The notes under the pieces are model-generated. The model did no database searches. It saw only the letters and a program-made list of their open reading frames with translations, and was not told where the DNA came from. Both the position numbers and the translations under genes were made by a program. Positions 1 through 5,614 of a DNA stretch of 9,079 nucleotides are shown piece by piece. Position 1 is the stretch's first letter. Each line of letters begins with the position of its first letter. The stretch is from Palsa-461 sp040414865 (lineage in GTDB: Bacteria; Actinomycetota; Acidimicrobiia; Acidimicrobiales; RAAP-2): contig JBEDUR010000176.1 of the NCBI GenBank assembly GCA_040414865.1, positions 1 to 9,079 of the forward strand, given 5' to 3'.

Positions 1-95
1 GACCACCGGATGCCGGGGACGGTATCGCTTTCCACGTCTAGGTCGAACCGCTGTTCGACCACCCCCATCTCGACCTTCTCGCCAAGGATTTCCAC
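1..95 (-). CDS. N-terminal fragment of an unidentified protein, possibly a dienelactone-hydrolase-like alpha/beta hydrolase
   Basis: The 3' part of this gene lies beyond the left edge, so only about 31 N-terminal residues are visible. The start is a GTG at 95-93 (minus strand), with a strong Shine-Dalgarno GGAGGT at 108-103 and a 7-nt spacer. The visible protein begins MEILGEKVEMGVVEQRFDLD and continues through a V-P-G-I-R-W segment. A pattern of 'E-R-R-F-D-L-x-V-x-G-x-x-V-P-G-x-x-W' occurs at the start of some actinobacterial alpha/beta hydrolases of the dienelactone hydrolase type, ahead of the central beta-sheet. That resemblance is from memory and rests on a short stretch with no catalytic residues in view, so the function is only suggested. 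The existence of the gene is well supported by the ribosome binding site and an open frame to the edge. It lies on the same strand as the methyltransferase gene upstream, with a 127-nt gap, so co-transcription is possible but not implied. Confidence 0.6.
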   Translation of the reverse strand, partial: MEILGEKVEMGVVEQRFDLDVESDTVPGIRW

Positions 96-102
96 GGTCC
101 TC

Positions 103-108
103 ACCTCC
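103..108 (-). promoter_or_regulatory. Ribosome binding site fixing the start of the left-edge gene
   Basis: GGAGGT on the minus strand, 7 nt before the GTG at 95. It is the main evidence that the left-edge fragment is a real gene start. Confidence 0.7.
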
Positions 109-160
109 GGAGACCAGCGTCGCTGCCACCGCACCAGCAGATATTGAAGCTAGACCACCG

Positions 161-181
161 CGAACGAGCCTCGCCCGTTCG
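161..181. terminator. Inverted repeat downstream of the methyltransferase gene, possible terminator
   Basis: CGAACG (161-166) and CGTTCG (176-181) form a perfect 6-bp stem around a 9-nt loop, about 40 nt past the methyltransferase stop and ahead of the next minus-strand gene. There is no T-tract after it on either strand, so it could equally be an operator or a chance dyad. Confidence 0.3.
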
Positions 182-222
182 ACGCCATTCGCCGTCTCTC
201 AAGCAAACCAAGACGGTGTGCG

Positions 223-921
223 TCACCGGTGAGATTGCTCGAGCCCCGCTTCGCCGACCGCCTCTGGAGCCAGGGAAAGGCGCGCCACCATGGTCTCCTT
301 CATTGAAACTGCCTCGACCGCCGGGTCGACCGCGAGGTCGTAGGTGACCATCGGTTCGAGCATGCTGTCCGGCAGTAACGGCCGGTGTGGGTCGCCGATC
401 AGGACCTCGGCTCCGGCGCGGGCGAGCGCTTCCAGTCCCTTTCCCATGGCCCGGGCGATGTCCACCGAGTAGAAAACGTCACCAGCGGTGATCAACACGC
501 CACGAGCGGCACCCACATCCCCTACATCTGCCGTTTGCGTCAGAAGTTCAACTCCGTTGAGCCGGGCATTGCTCGCGGCAGCGGCGATCGCGACGGCGTC
601 GATGTCGCACGCGGTCACCACCGTGGCTCCAGCGAGGGCTGCCGCGATCGCCACCATCCCGGATCCTGTGCCGATATCGATGACCTCGCGTCCCGCCACA
701 ACCTCAGGATGGTCGAGCACGAACCGAGCGAGTCCAAGCCCTCCTGGCCATGCCGTCGCCCAGAATGGCGGTGGAATCTCACCGTCACCGACCGCCGAAT
801 CGACCGCCTCCCAGAGCGCCATGGTGTCTGGCGCGAGATGAAGGCTGATCTCGGGGACGAAGAGGAGGGTTTGAACTTCGGTGAGATCGAGCACCAGTTG
901 GCCTGGCGCGACTCGGTCCAC
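223..921 (-). CDS. Class I SAM-dependent methyltransferase (COG3897 / ETF-beta or L11 methyltransferase-like)
   Basis: This is a 232-residue Rossmann-fold methyltransferase that transfers a methyl group from S-adenosylmethionine; the acceptor is not evident. The family segment L-F-V-P-E-I-x-L-H-L-A-P lies near residues 20-31. It is followed by P-P-P-F-W-A-T-A-W-P-G-G-L-G-L-A-R and then by motif I, IDIGTGSGMVAIAAA (about 81-95), the SAM-binding glycine loop. An acidic residue after the next strand (ACDID) would contact the ribose. GDVFYSVDIA and IGDPHRPLLP correspond to the motif IV and motif V regions of the COG3897 group. Members are often named ribosomal L11 or ETF-beta lysine methyltransferase, but residue specificity cannot be read here. 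The GTG start at 921 is the first usable one, because an in-frame TAG lies four codons upstream; the Shine-Dalgarno is weak. The protein is full length for the family. A 173-nt gap separates it from the response regulator gene upstream on the same strand. Confidence 0.85.
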   Translation of the reverse strand: MDRVAPGQLVLDLTEVQTLLFVPEISLHLAPDTMALWEAVDSAVGDGEIPPPFWATAWPGGLGLARFVLDHPEVVAGREVIDIGTGSGMVAIAAALAGATVVTACDIDAVAIAAAASNARLNGVELLTQTADVGDVGAARGVLITAGDVFYSVDIARAMGKGLEALARAGAEVLIGDPHRPLLPDSMLEPMVTYDLAVDPAVEAVSMKETMVARLSLAPEAVGEAGLEQSHR

Positions 922-1070
922 CGGCGCAGCCTATGTCTCCGCCGGTTCACGAAACCCCGGGGCCGCGATTGTCTCAAGCCCCGGGAGAGTCGTGGTCGTG
1001 AGGAGCCGCACTCTCGCCCCAGCTGACCCTCGGGCCGCCGTCTTCGTCCGCACGCGGTCTGCAACCAGGG

Positions 1071-1090
1071 GCCGGACCTTCCGAGCCGGC
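1071..1090 (-). terminator. Possible weak terminator hairpin after the response regulator gene
   Basis: GCCGG (1071-1075) pairs with CCGGC (1086-1090), 5 nt past the regulator stop on the minus strand, with a 10-nt loop. G-T wobbles could extend it slightly. No T-tract follows, so this is only a candidate for the end of the five-gene operon. Confidence 0.25.
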
Positions 1091-1094
1091 TTCC

Positions 1095-1751
1095 TTAGGT
1101 CTCGAGGAAGCGGAGCACGGCCAAGACGCGCCGGTGATCCGACTGGGAGACCGGAAGATCGAGCTTGCTGAAAATGTTAGCGACGTGCTTCTCGACGGCT
1201 CCCTCCGAGACGATGAGGGCAGTCGCGATCGCCGCGTTCGACCGGCCCTCGGCCATAAGCGCGAGGACCTCGCGCTCACGGGCACTCAGCCCGGCCAGAG
1301 AGTTGCTCCGCCGGGAAGCACCGACCAACTGTGTGACCACCTCGGGATCCAATGCGGTACCGCCAGAGGCGACCCGCACGAGTGCTTCGACGAAGTCGCT
1401 GACGTCTGCCACTCGGTCCTTCAGCAAGTAGCCGATACCGGCGGCATCGTCCGCGAGGAGCTGAGCGGCGTACCGGGTCTCGATGTACTGGGAGAACAGC
1501 AGGATCCCGAGTGCGGGGTGCCGCTGGCGTAGCTCGATGGCCACCTGCAAGCCCTCATCGGTGAAGCTCGGGGGCATCCGGATATCAATGACGGCCACGT
1601 CGGGATAGTCACGTTCGATCGACGCGCGCAGCGCCACCGGGTCGTTTACCGCGTCGGTGATCACGAACCCCCGATCGGTAAGCAGCTGGACCAGTCCGTC
1701 CCGCAGGATGGCCGAATCCTCGGCTATCGCGACACGTATGACGTCGGTCAT
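1095..1751 (-). CDS. NarL/LuxR-type two-component response regulator
   Basis: This is a 218-residue cytoplasmic DNA-binding regulator, the output partner of the kinase encoded immediately upstream. The receiver domain spans about residues 5-122: acidic pocket E11-D12, phospho-acceptor D56 in VIDIRMPP, switch serine S87 and the conserved lysine K111 in YLLKDR. A linker leads to a LuxR-type helix-turn-helix at about 152-199. It opens with LSAREREVLALMAEGRSN and contains the recognition helix region SEGAVEKHVANIFSKL. All key residues are present and the length is usual for the family. The ATG at 1751 directly follows the kinase TAG (TAGATG, no spacer). No Shine-Dalgarno is visible, so translation probably depends on ribosomes finishing the kinase. 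The expected targets are its own operon's exporter promoter and perhaps other genes. The family assignment is secure; the regulon is inferred only from the neighbourhood. Confidence 0.95.
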   Translation of the reverse strand: MTDVIRVAIAEDSAILRDGLVQLLTDRGFVITDAVNDPVALRASIERDYPDVAVIDIRMPPSFTDEGLQVAIELRQRHPALGILLFSQYIETRYAAQLLADDAAGIGYLLKDRVADVSDFVEALVRVASGGTALDPEVVTQLVGASRRSNSLAGLSAREREVLALMAEGRSNAAIATALIVSEGAVEKHVANIFSKLDLPVSQSDHRRVLAVLRFLET

Positions 1752-3155
1752 CTACGCGTGCATCGGTAGGTCGACGGTCACCGCTGTCGGGCCTCCTAAC
1801 GGACTCTCCACGTGGAGCCGGCCGTCCACTGTCCGCACGCGATCGGTCAATCCTCGCAAGCCGCTCGACGAAGAGCCAACAGACGAGAGCTGGGCACCAC
1901 CGCCACCATCGTCCCGGACAACGACCCGAAGCCATTGTCCGTGCTGCACGCAGCTGACGGTGGCCGCAGACGCGCGAGCGTGCTGGGCCACATTGGCCAG
2001 GAGCTCGGCCACCGAGAAGTAGGCAATTGCCTCGATCGCCGGGGTCGGGCGATCTCGAATCGTCACGGTGAGCTCGGTGGGAAGGGTGCTCCGGGCGGCC
2101 AAGGTGGAGAGCGCTCCTTCGAGGCCGGTATCGAGCACCGGGGGATGGATGCCCCGAGCCAGGTCACGCAGTTCGACGATCGCCTCCTTGGCTCCCTGGT
2201 GTGCCTCAGCGACCAGGCGCCGGATCTGCTCGAGGTCCACGTTCCCACTGTTGGCCAGCTTCTCTTTCGCTTGACCGAGACGCATGGCTACCGCCACAAG
2301 TTGGGCCTGGGTGCCGTCGTGGAGATTCCGCTCGAGGCGTCGGAGCACTGCGGCCGACTCATCGACGGTCTGAGCGCGTGCGTGCTCGAGTGAGCGAACT
2401 CTCTTGGTGAGGGCGTCCGGAGCCAAAAAGGCATGCATCAGCTGGCGGTCGACGAAGACGACCAGTCGAGTCGGCCACGGAGCAGCGAACAGGAGTATGA
2501 CACCGCTTATGACCACGAACAGGCCGTGGACGTAGCCGCTCGTCCCGATCGAGATGAACCCCGGGTGGAAGATGTTGGTCACGATCCCGAACTCTGCAGG
2601 GCGGACTGCTCCGGCCTCGAAGAGCGGATACGTGATACAGGTGAAAGCGTCGATCCACAGGCTCAGGGCAAACCACACGCCGAACACAACGAGCGGCACC
2701 TTGATCAACCCATAAGCGATCGCACGCCACCCTGTCCGATCGCGCAGCGCGCTCTGGATCCAGCCATAGAAGCCGGGCCTCGGAACGAATGGCGGCGGCT
2801 CCTCGATGTTCTCTTCGAGCAGGCTCGTCGCCAAGGAGCGGTGGATACCGCCCAAGCCCCGTGCTCCACGGATCGACGAGGCGATGATCACCAGGCCGAC
2901 GTAGATGATCGCTAGGAAGATTCCGGTCACCATGGTGAAGACGATGAAGAACAGCCCTGCGATCGCCACCGCCCCATCCACCACGAAGAAGAGGAGCTCT
3001 TGCCAGGTCCGCTTGACGAAGGGCCCCCGCTTCACCGCCTCGACGAAGCGCCGCAGCCGGTCGAGGTGGTCCGGTGAGAGCTCGAGCCTGCGATCCTTGC
3101 CCCACGCTCTCAGCTGCACGGCCACCCCGGAACCCTCGACCTCGGGTCGAATCAT
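1752..3155 (-). CDS. Membrane sensor histidine kinase, HisKA_3 class with N-terminal 'putative sensor' domain
   Basis: This 467-residue kinase detects an unknown signal at the membrane and phosphorylates the adjacent NarL-type regulator. The N-terminal half resembles the PF13796 'putative sensor' domain, with hydrophobic segments at about 54-74, 76-93, 150-170 and 208-226. The dimerisation/phospho-acceptor segment follows, with the H-box LERNLHDGTQAQLVAVAMRL and phospho-accepting H279. The HATPase_c domain shows the N-box SVAELLANVAQHA (N388), the G1 box VRDDGGGG (415-419) and the G2 box SGLRGL (431-436). The ATG at 3155 overlaps the permease stop as ATGA, and only a weak GGTGA-like site lies upstream, so translational coupling is likely. 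The first 40 or so residues precede the conserved sensor region and are less typical, so a slightly later start is possible. Kinases of this type next to an ABC exporter commonly control that exporter; the ligand cannot be read from the sequence. Confidence 0.93.
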   Translation of the reverse strand: MIRPEVEGSGVAVQLRAWGKDRRLELSPDHLDRLRRFVEAVKRGPFVKRTWQELLFFVVDGAVAIAGLFFIVFTMVTGIFLAIIYVGLVIIASSIRGARGLGGIHRSLATSLLEENIEEPPPFVPRPGFYGWIQSALRDRTGWRAIAYGLIKVPLVVFGVWFALSLWIDAFTCITYPLFEAGAVRPAEFGIVTNIFHPGFISIGTSGYVHGLFVVISGVILLFAAPWPTRLVVFVDRQLMHAFLAPDALTKRVRSLEHARAQTVDESAAVLRRLERNLHDGTQAQLVAVAMRLGQAKEKLANSGNVDLEQIRRLVAEAHQGAKEAIVELRDLARGIHPPVLDTGLEGALSTLAARSTLPTELTVTIRDRPTPAIEAIAYFSVAELLANVAQHARASAATVSCVQHGQWLRVVVRDDGGGGAQLSSVGSSSSGLRGLTDRVRTVDGRLHVESPLGGPTAVTVDLPMHA

Positions 3156-3946
3156 GCGTCACGCCGGATCACCGACGCGCCGCCAACGACCAAGAGCACG
3201 GCCGCATACATCGCGATCAGGGCGAATCCTGCCGGAGCCGAGACCTGTTGGCCCTGGGGGATCACTGCCGCGACCGAATTGGCCATGATCGGGATCGGGG
3301 TGAAACGGGCGGGGTCTCCCGGTATCCGCTGGAGGACGAAAGGGAGGAGAAAGGTGATCCCGGCATACGAAGCCAACGCACCGGCGGTGTTCCGGATCAC
3401 GAACCCAAGTCCGAGTCCCATCAGGCCGAAGAGCGCGAGGCATACCCCAGAGAGCAGGACAACCCGCAGGACGCCAGGCTGTCCGAGCGAGGCCGATGGC
3501 GCGCCTCCGGCATGCAGGACGGTTTGGCCGATCCCGAAGCAGGAGAACGTGAGCACTTCTCCGACCAAGAGAGCGAAGCCACCGACCATGATGACCTTTG
3601 CCGCGACGAAGAGCCCGCGACGCGGCGTGGCCGACAGGGAAGACCTGATGGCCCCGGTCCCGTACTCCCCGGTAATGGCAAGAACTCCGAGCACGCCAAG
3701 GGTGAGACTCGGAACGAGCAGCCCGGTCATCGACTGATTGGTGGGATCGAATCCTTGGTACCACGCCGGCGAATGGTGTGTCGCTGAGTTGGTAGCCAAG
3801 AAGGTCACCACCCACGCCCCAATCAGAGTGACGAGCAGCGTCCAGAGCGTGGACCGGAGCGTCGACAACTTGATCAGCTCTGAGCGAATCGATTGCCGAA
3901 TGCCGTATCTGTGGTCCGGCGCATCGATCGCGATGAGACTGCTCAT
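3152..3946 (-). CDS. ABC-2 type exporter permease
   Basis: This 264-residue integral membrane protein should form the transport channel with the ATPase encoded two genes upstream. A cytoplasmic N-terminus with the segment RSELIKLSTLRSTLWTL precedes about six hydrophobic helices, near residues 34-51, 74-92, 113-136, 159-184, 188-206 and 238-257. Between helices 2 and 3 is the ABC-2 signature region EYGTGAIRSSLSATPRR (94-110), typical of permeases paired with BcrA/NatA-like ATPases. The frame is open to 4102, but the ATG at 3946 is chosen for two reasons. AGGAGG lies at 3959-3954 with a 7-nt spacer, and homology to the neighbouring chimeric ORF begins exactly there. The ATG overlaps the chimera stop (ATGA), and the permease stop overlaps the kinase ATG. 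The substrate is unknown; an antimicrobial or other amphiphilic compound is a reasonable inference from the operon type. Confidence 0.92.
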   Translation of the reverse strand: MSSLIAIDAPDHRYGIRQSIRSELIKLSTLRSTLWTLLVTLIGAWVVTFLATNSATHHSPAWYQGFDPTNQSMTGLLVPSLTLGVLGVLAITGEYGTGAIRSSLSATPRRGLFVAAKVIMVGGFALLVGEVLTFSCFGIGQTVLHAGGAPSASLGQPGVLRVVLLSGVCLALFGLMGLGLGFVIRNTAGALASYAGITFLLPFVLQRIPGDPARFTPIPIMANSVAAVIPQGQQVSAPAGFALIAMYAAVLLVVGGASVIRRDA

Positions 3947-4236
3947 GGCGCCACCTCCTGGGCCTCGCTGTTCCGGGTGATCACCGGTGCGGCGCCGTGA
4001 AGCCTTCCGGCCTGGAACGCCGACCAGTCGCGAGGCGACCGAATGAAGAGCTCTTCGAGCGAACCTCGATACGGGGTGAACCCGGACAGAGTGATCGACC
4101 ATGCTCCAACGAGGGTGCCGAGCGCCGTCCAGAGCCTGGACGGGAGCGTCGACAGCTTGATCATCAGCTCCGAGCGAGCGGCTTGTCGAAGGACGTATCC
4201 GCCGTCCTGTGGATCGATCGCGATGAGGTTGTTCAT
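3943..4236 (-). CDS. 97-residue chimeric ORF: permease N-terminus fused to ATPase C-terminal tail
   Basis: This small gene lies between ATPase and permease. Residues 1-50 align with the start of the downstream permease; both contain LIAID, RSEL, IKLSTL, LWT and GAW, with about 31 of 49 positions identical by hand count and one extra Met at position 25. From about residue 51 the protein aligns with the last 47 residues of the upstream ATPase, sharing R-G-S-L-E, R-D, A-G-R, N-S-E and Q-E-V (about 24 of 47 identical). It contains no complete transporter domain: one possible membrane helix (about 33-50) and a soluble tail. Its ATG overlaps the ATPase stop and its own stop overlaps the permease ATG (ATGA at both ends). 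Its ribosome binding site matches that of the permease in sequence and spacing. The likely origin is tandem duplication of the gene junction, about 290 bp. Whether the peptide works as a transporter subunit, only bridges translation, or is a relic cannot be decided here. Confidence 0.7.
   Translation of the reverse strand: MNNLIAIDPQDGGYVLRQAARSELMIKLSTLPSRLWTALGTLVGAWSITLSGFTPYRGSLEELFIRSPRDWSAFQAGRLHGAAPVITRNSEAQEVAP
3954..3959 (-). promoter_or_regulatory. Ribosome binding site of the permease, encoded by the chimera's last codons
   Basis: AGGAGG with a 7-nt spacer to the ATG at 3946. It falls in the codons for Gln-Glu-Val at the chimera C-terminus and sets the permease start. Confidence 0.8.
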
Positions 4237-5195
4237 TGCACCACCTCCTGGGTTTCGCTGTTTTTCGTCATCGCGGGCGCGGGGCCGTCGCGTCTTCCGG
4301 CCTCGAACACCAATGTGTCGCGAGTCAGTTGCATGAAGGCGTCTTCGAGCGAACCTCTGACCGGCGTGAGCTCGTAAAGCGTGACCGACCGGTGTGCCGC
4401 CATCCGACCGATGTCGGCTGAAGACAACCCAAAGACCGCGATCTCATCATCACCCGTGACGTTCACGGTGGCTCCAGCTTCCCGCAGAGCACCCGCGAAA
4501 CGATCGACTCGTGGGGTCACGACGCGCACGGACTCTCCCTCGTGCCGCGCCGCGAGCTCACTCACGGTCGACTCCGCGATCAGTTTGCCCCGGCCGATGA
4601 TCACCAGCCGCTCGGCTGTGAGCGACATCTCGCTGATTAGGTGACTGGAGACGAAGACCGTCCGCCCCTCGCCGGCGAGATCGGCTAATAGATGGCGGAT
4701 CCAGCGGATCCCTTCGGGGTCAAGCCCATTGATCGGCTCGTCGAAGAGCAGTACGCCTGGATCACCGAGGAGCGCGCCAGCGATCCCCAGGCGTTGGGCC
4801 ATCCCCAGGGAGAACTTGCCCGACCTTTGGCGCGCGACCGATGTCAAGCCGACCAGGTCCAGCACTTCGCCGATCCGGCGCCGAGGGATGTCATTGCCGG
4901 CTGCCAGGCACCGAAGGTTGTCAATGGCCGTCCTGCCCGGGTGAAAGGCCCGGGCATCAAGGAGCGCTCCTACCTCGCGCAACGGCCAGCGGAGCTCCTG
5001 GTAGTGCCGACCATTGACGAGGGCTTCGCCCGACTGTGGGCCGTCCAATCCCATGATCATCCGCATCGTGGTGGACTTGCCGGACCCATTCGGACCGAGA
5101 AAGCCGGTGACCGCTCCGGGGTGAACATCGAAGCTGAGGTCCTCGACGGCCACCGTCTTTCCGTAACGCTTCGTGAGTGAATGAGCAGAGATCAC
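4233..5195 (-). CDS. ABC exporter ATP-binding protein (BcrA/NatA-like)
   Basis: This 320-residue ATPase powers the exporter from the cytoplasmic face. All nucleotide-binding motifs are present: Walker A GPNGSGKST (34-42), ABC signature FSLGMAQRL (128-136), Walker B VLLFDEP (148-154), D-loop NGLD (156-159) and H-loop H185 in VFVSSHL. As in many members of this group, the Q-loop region reads VGALLDA without a glutamine. After the ATPase core (about 1-215) comes a C-terminal domain. It ends in TPVRGSLEDAF, a typical closing motif, followed by a polar tail of about 25 residues. The GTG at 5195 is chosen because GGAGGA lies 8 nt upstream. This is the first gene of the five-gene exporter/two-component operon, so the main promoter should lie in the 5196-5435 region. 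The stop overlaps the next ATG (ATGA). The tail is the segment duplicated in the adjacent chimeric ORF. Confidence 0.95.
   Translation of the reverse strand: MISAHSLTKRYGKTVAVEDLSFDVHPGAVTGFLGPNGSGKSTTMRMIMGLDGPQSGEALVNGRHYQELRWPLREVGALLDARAFHPGRTAIDNLRCLAAGNDIPRRRIGEVLDLVGLTSVARQRSGKFSLGMAQRLGIAGALLGDPGVLLFDEPINGLDPEGIRWIRHLLADLAGEGRTVFVSSHLISEMSLTAERLVIIGRGKLIAESTVSELAARHEGESVRVVTPRVDRFAGALREAGATVNVTGDDEIAVFGLSSADIGRMAAHRSVTLYELTPVRGSLEDAFMQLTRDTLVFEAGRRDGPAPAMTKNSETQEVVQ
4244..4249 (-). promoter_or_regulatory. Ribosome binding site of the chimeric ORF, encoded by the ATPase's last codons
   Basis: AGGAGG with a 7-nt spacer to the ATG at 4236. It lies in the Gln-Glu-Val codons of the ATPase tail and is the duplicate of the site at 3954-3959. 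Confidence 0.8.
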
Positions 5196-5232
5196 TGGTG
5201 GATCCTCCGAGGAATGGTTGGACGAGAAACCC

Positions 5233-5297
5233 TGGTCACACGGTATGGAATCGAACCGGGATCTGGAATACCGCCAGCACGGCTGAGCTAGTGGGGT
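5233..5297 (-). pseudogene. tRNA-like relic (D-arm and T-arm motifs, no foldable structure)
   Basis: The minus strand has TAGCTCAGC (D-arm-like, 5290-5282), GGTTCGATTCC (T-arm consensus, 5257-5247), and then a CCA at 5235-5233 placed exactly as in a tRNA 3' end (3 nt, 7 nt, discriminator A, CCA). The D-to-T distance is about 11 nt too short. There is no anticodon stem, the T-stem has only two pairs, and the acceptor arms do not pair. It is either a decayed tRNA or a chance resemblance, not a working gene. Confidence 0.3.
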
Positions 5298-5304
5298 TAA
5301 CCCC
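5293..5304. promoter_or_regulatory. Perfect 12-bp palindrome GGGGTTAACCCC, possible operator
   Basis: The only notable perfect palindrome in the upstream region of the exporter operon, about 100 nt before the ATPase GTG. Its AT core in GC-rich surroundings suits a dimeric regulator. Binding by the operon's own NarL-type regulator is a guess. Confidence 0.3.
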
Positions 5305-5614
5305 CGTCTCTTCGGGCGGGTTCGCCGCAGTCAATGGGTCGCCTGTCGTGAGATGGACGCCCCACCCAGGACCACGTCGGACCTCGGACGCTCGGCACGA
5401 CATCACCGACCGGAGTTCAGGCGATCTCGAATGCCTTGACTGTCGGTGTCGACCCGTGCACACTCGTCCTCGGCGAGACCTGCGCCCGCACCTCCCGGGT
5501 CACACCCCAGCTGGGCCCATCCTTGGAGGCAAGGGGATCGATGTCCTCAGGAGCAGTCCGGTCAACGGTGCTCGGGGGCCGCTGGGGTGTCCGAACCGAG
5601 CGCTTGGAGGTCGG

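Larger units (their letters stand above)
5196..5614. other. Intergenic region between the divergent exporter operon and zinc-finger gene
   Basis: About 420 bases without a convincing gene. It must carry the promoter of the minus-strand exporter operon and probably that of the plus-strand zinc-finger gene, but no clear -35/-10 pair stands out: a TTGACT (5334-5329, minus) has no -10 at normal spacing. It contains a tRNA-like relic (about 5233-5297, minus) and the palindrome at 5293-5304. A short GC3-rich plus-strand frame (TTG 5436 to TGA 5618) encodes about 60 residues of no recognised family. Its stop overlaps the ATG at 5615, but it lacks a good ribosome binding site. Confidence 0.6.

Noticed and set aside
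2359..3162. Minus-strand frame of 267 codons overlapping the kinase gene
   Set aside because: It is a shifted frame within the kinase gene, Arg/Pro-rich with no domain, while the kinase frame has all catalytic boxes.
3159..3815. Minus-strand frame of 218 codons inside the permease gene
   Set aside because: A shifted frame of the permease, Arg-rich, with no membrane pattern or ribosome binding site.
3947..4102. Longer permease start at 4102
   Set aside because: The extra 52 residues lie in an alternative frame of the chimeric ORF and are Arg-rich. The ATG at 3946 has an ideal AGGAGG and is where homology to the duplicate begins.
5233..5297. Functional tRNA gene
   Set aside because: The acceptor and T stems do not pair and the anticodon arm is missing, so at most it is a relic.
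5306..5334. Promoter with TTGACT as -35 for the exporter operon
   Set aside because: At 16-18 nt spacing the downstream hexamer on the minus strand is AGAGAC-like, not a -10; the nearest TAAC lies about 29 nt away.
5177..5614. Zinc-finger protein starting as far upstream as 5177
   Set aside because: That would overlap the start of the ATPase gene on the opposite strand and translate the intergenic region; the added sequence has no family features.
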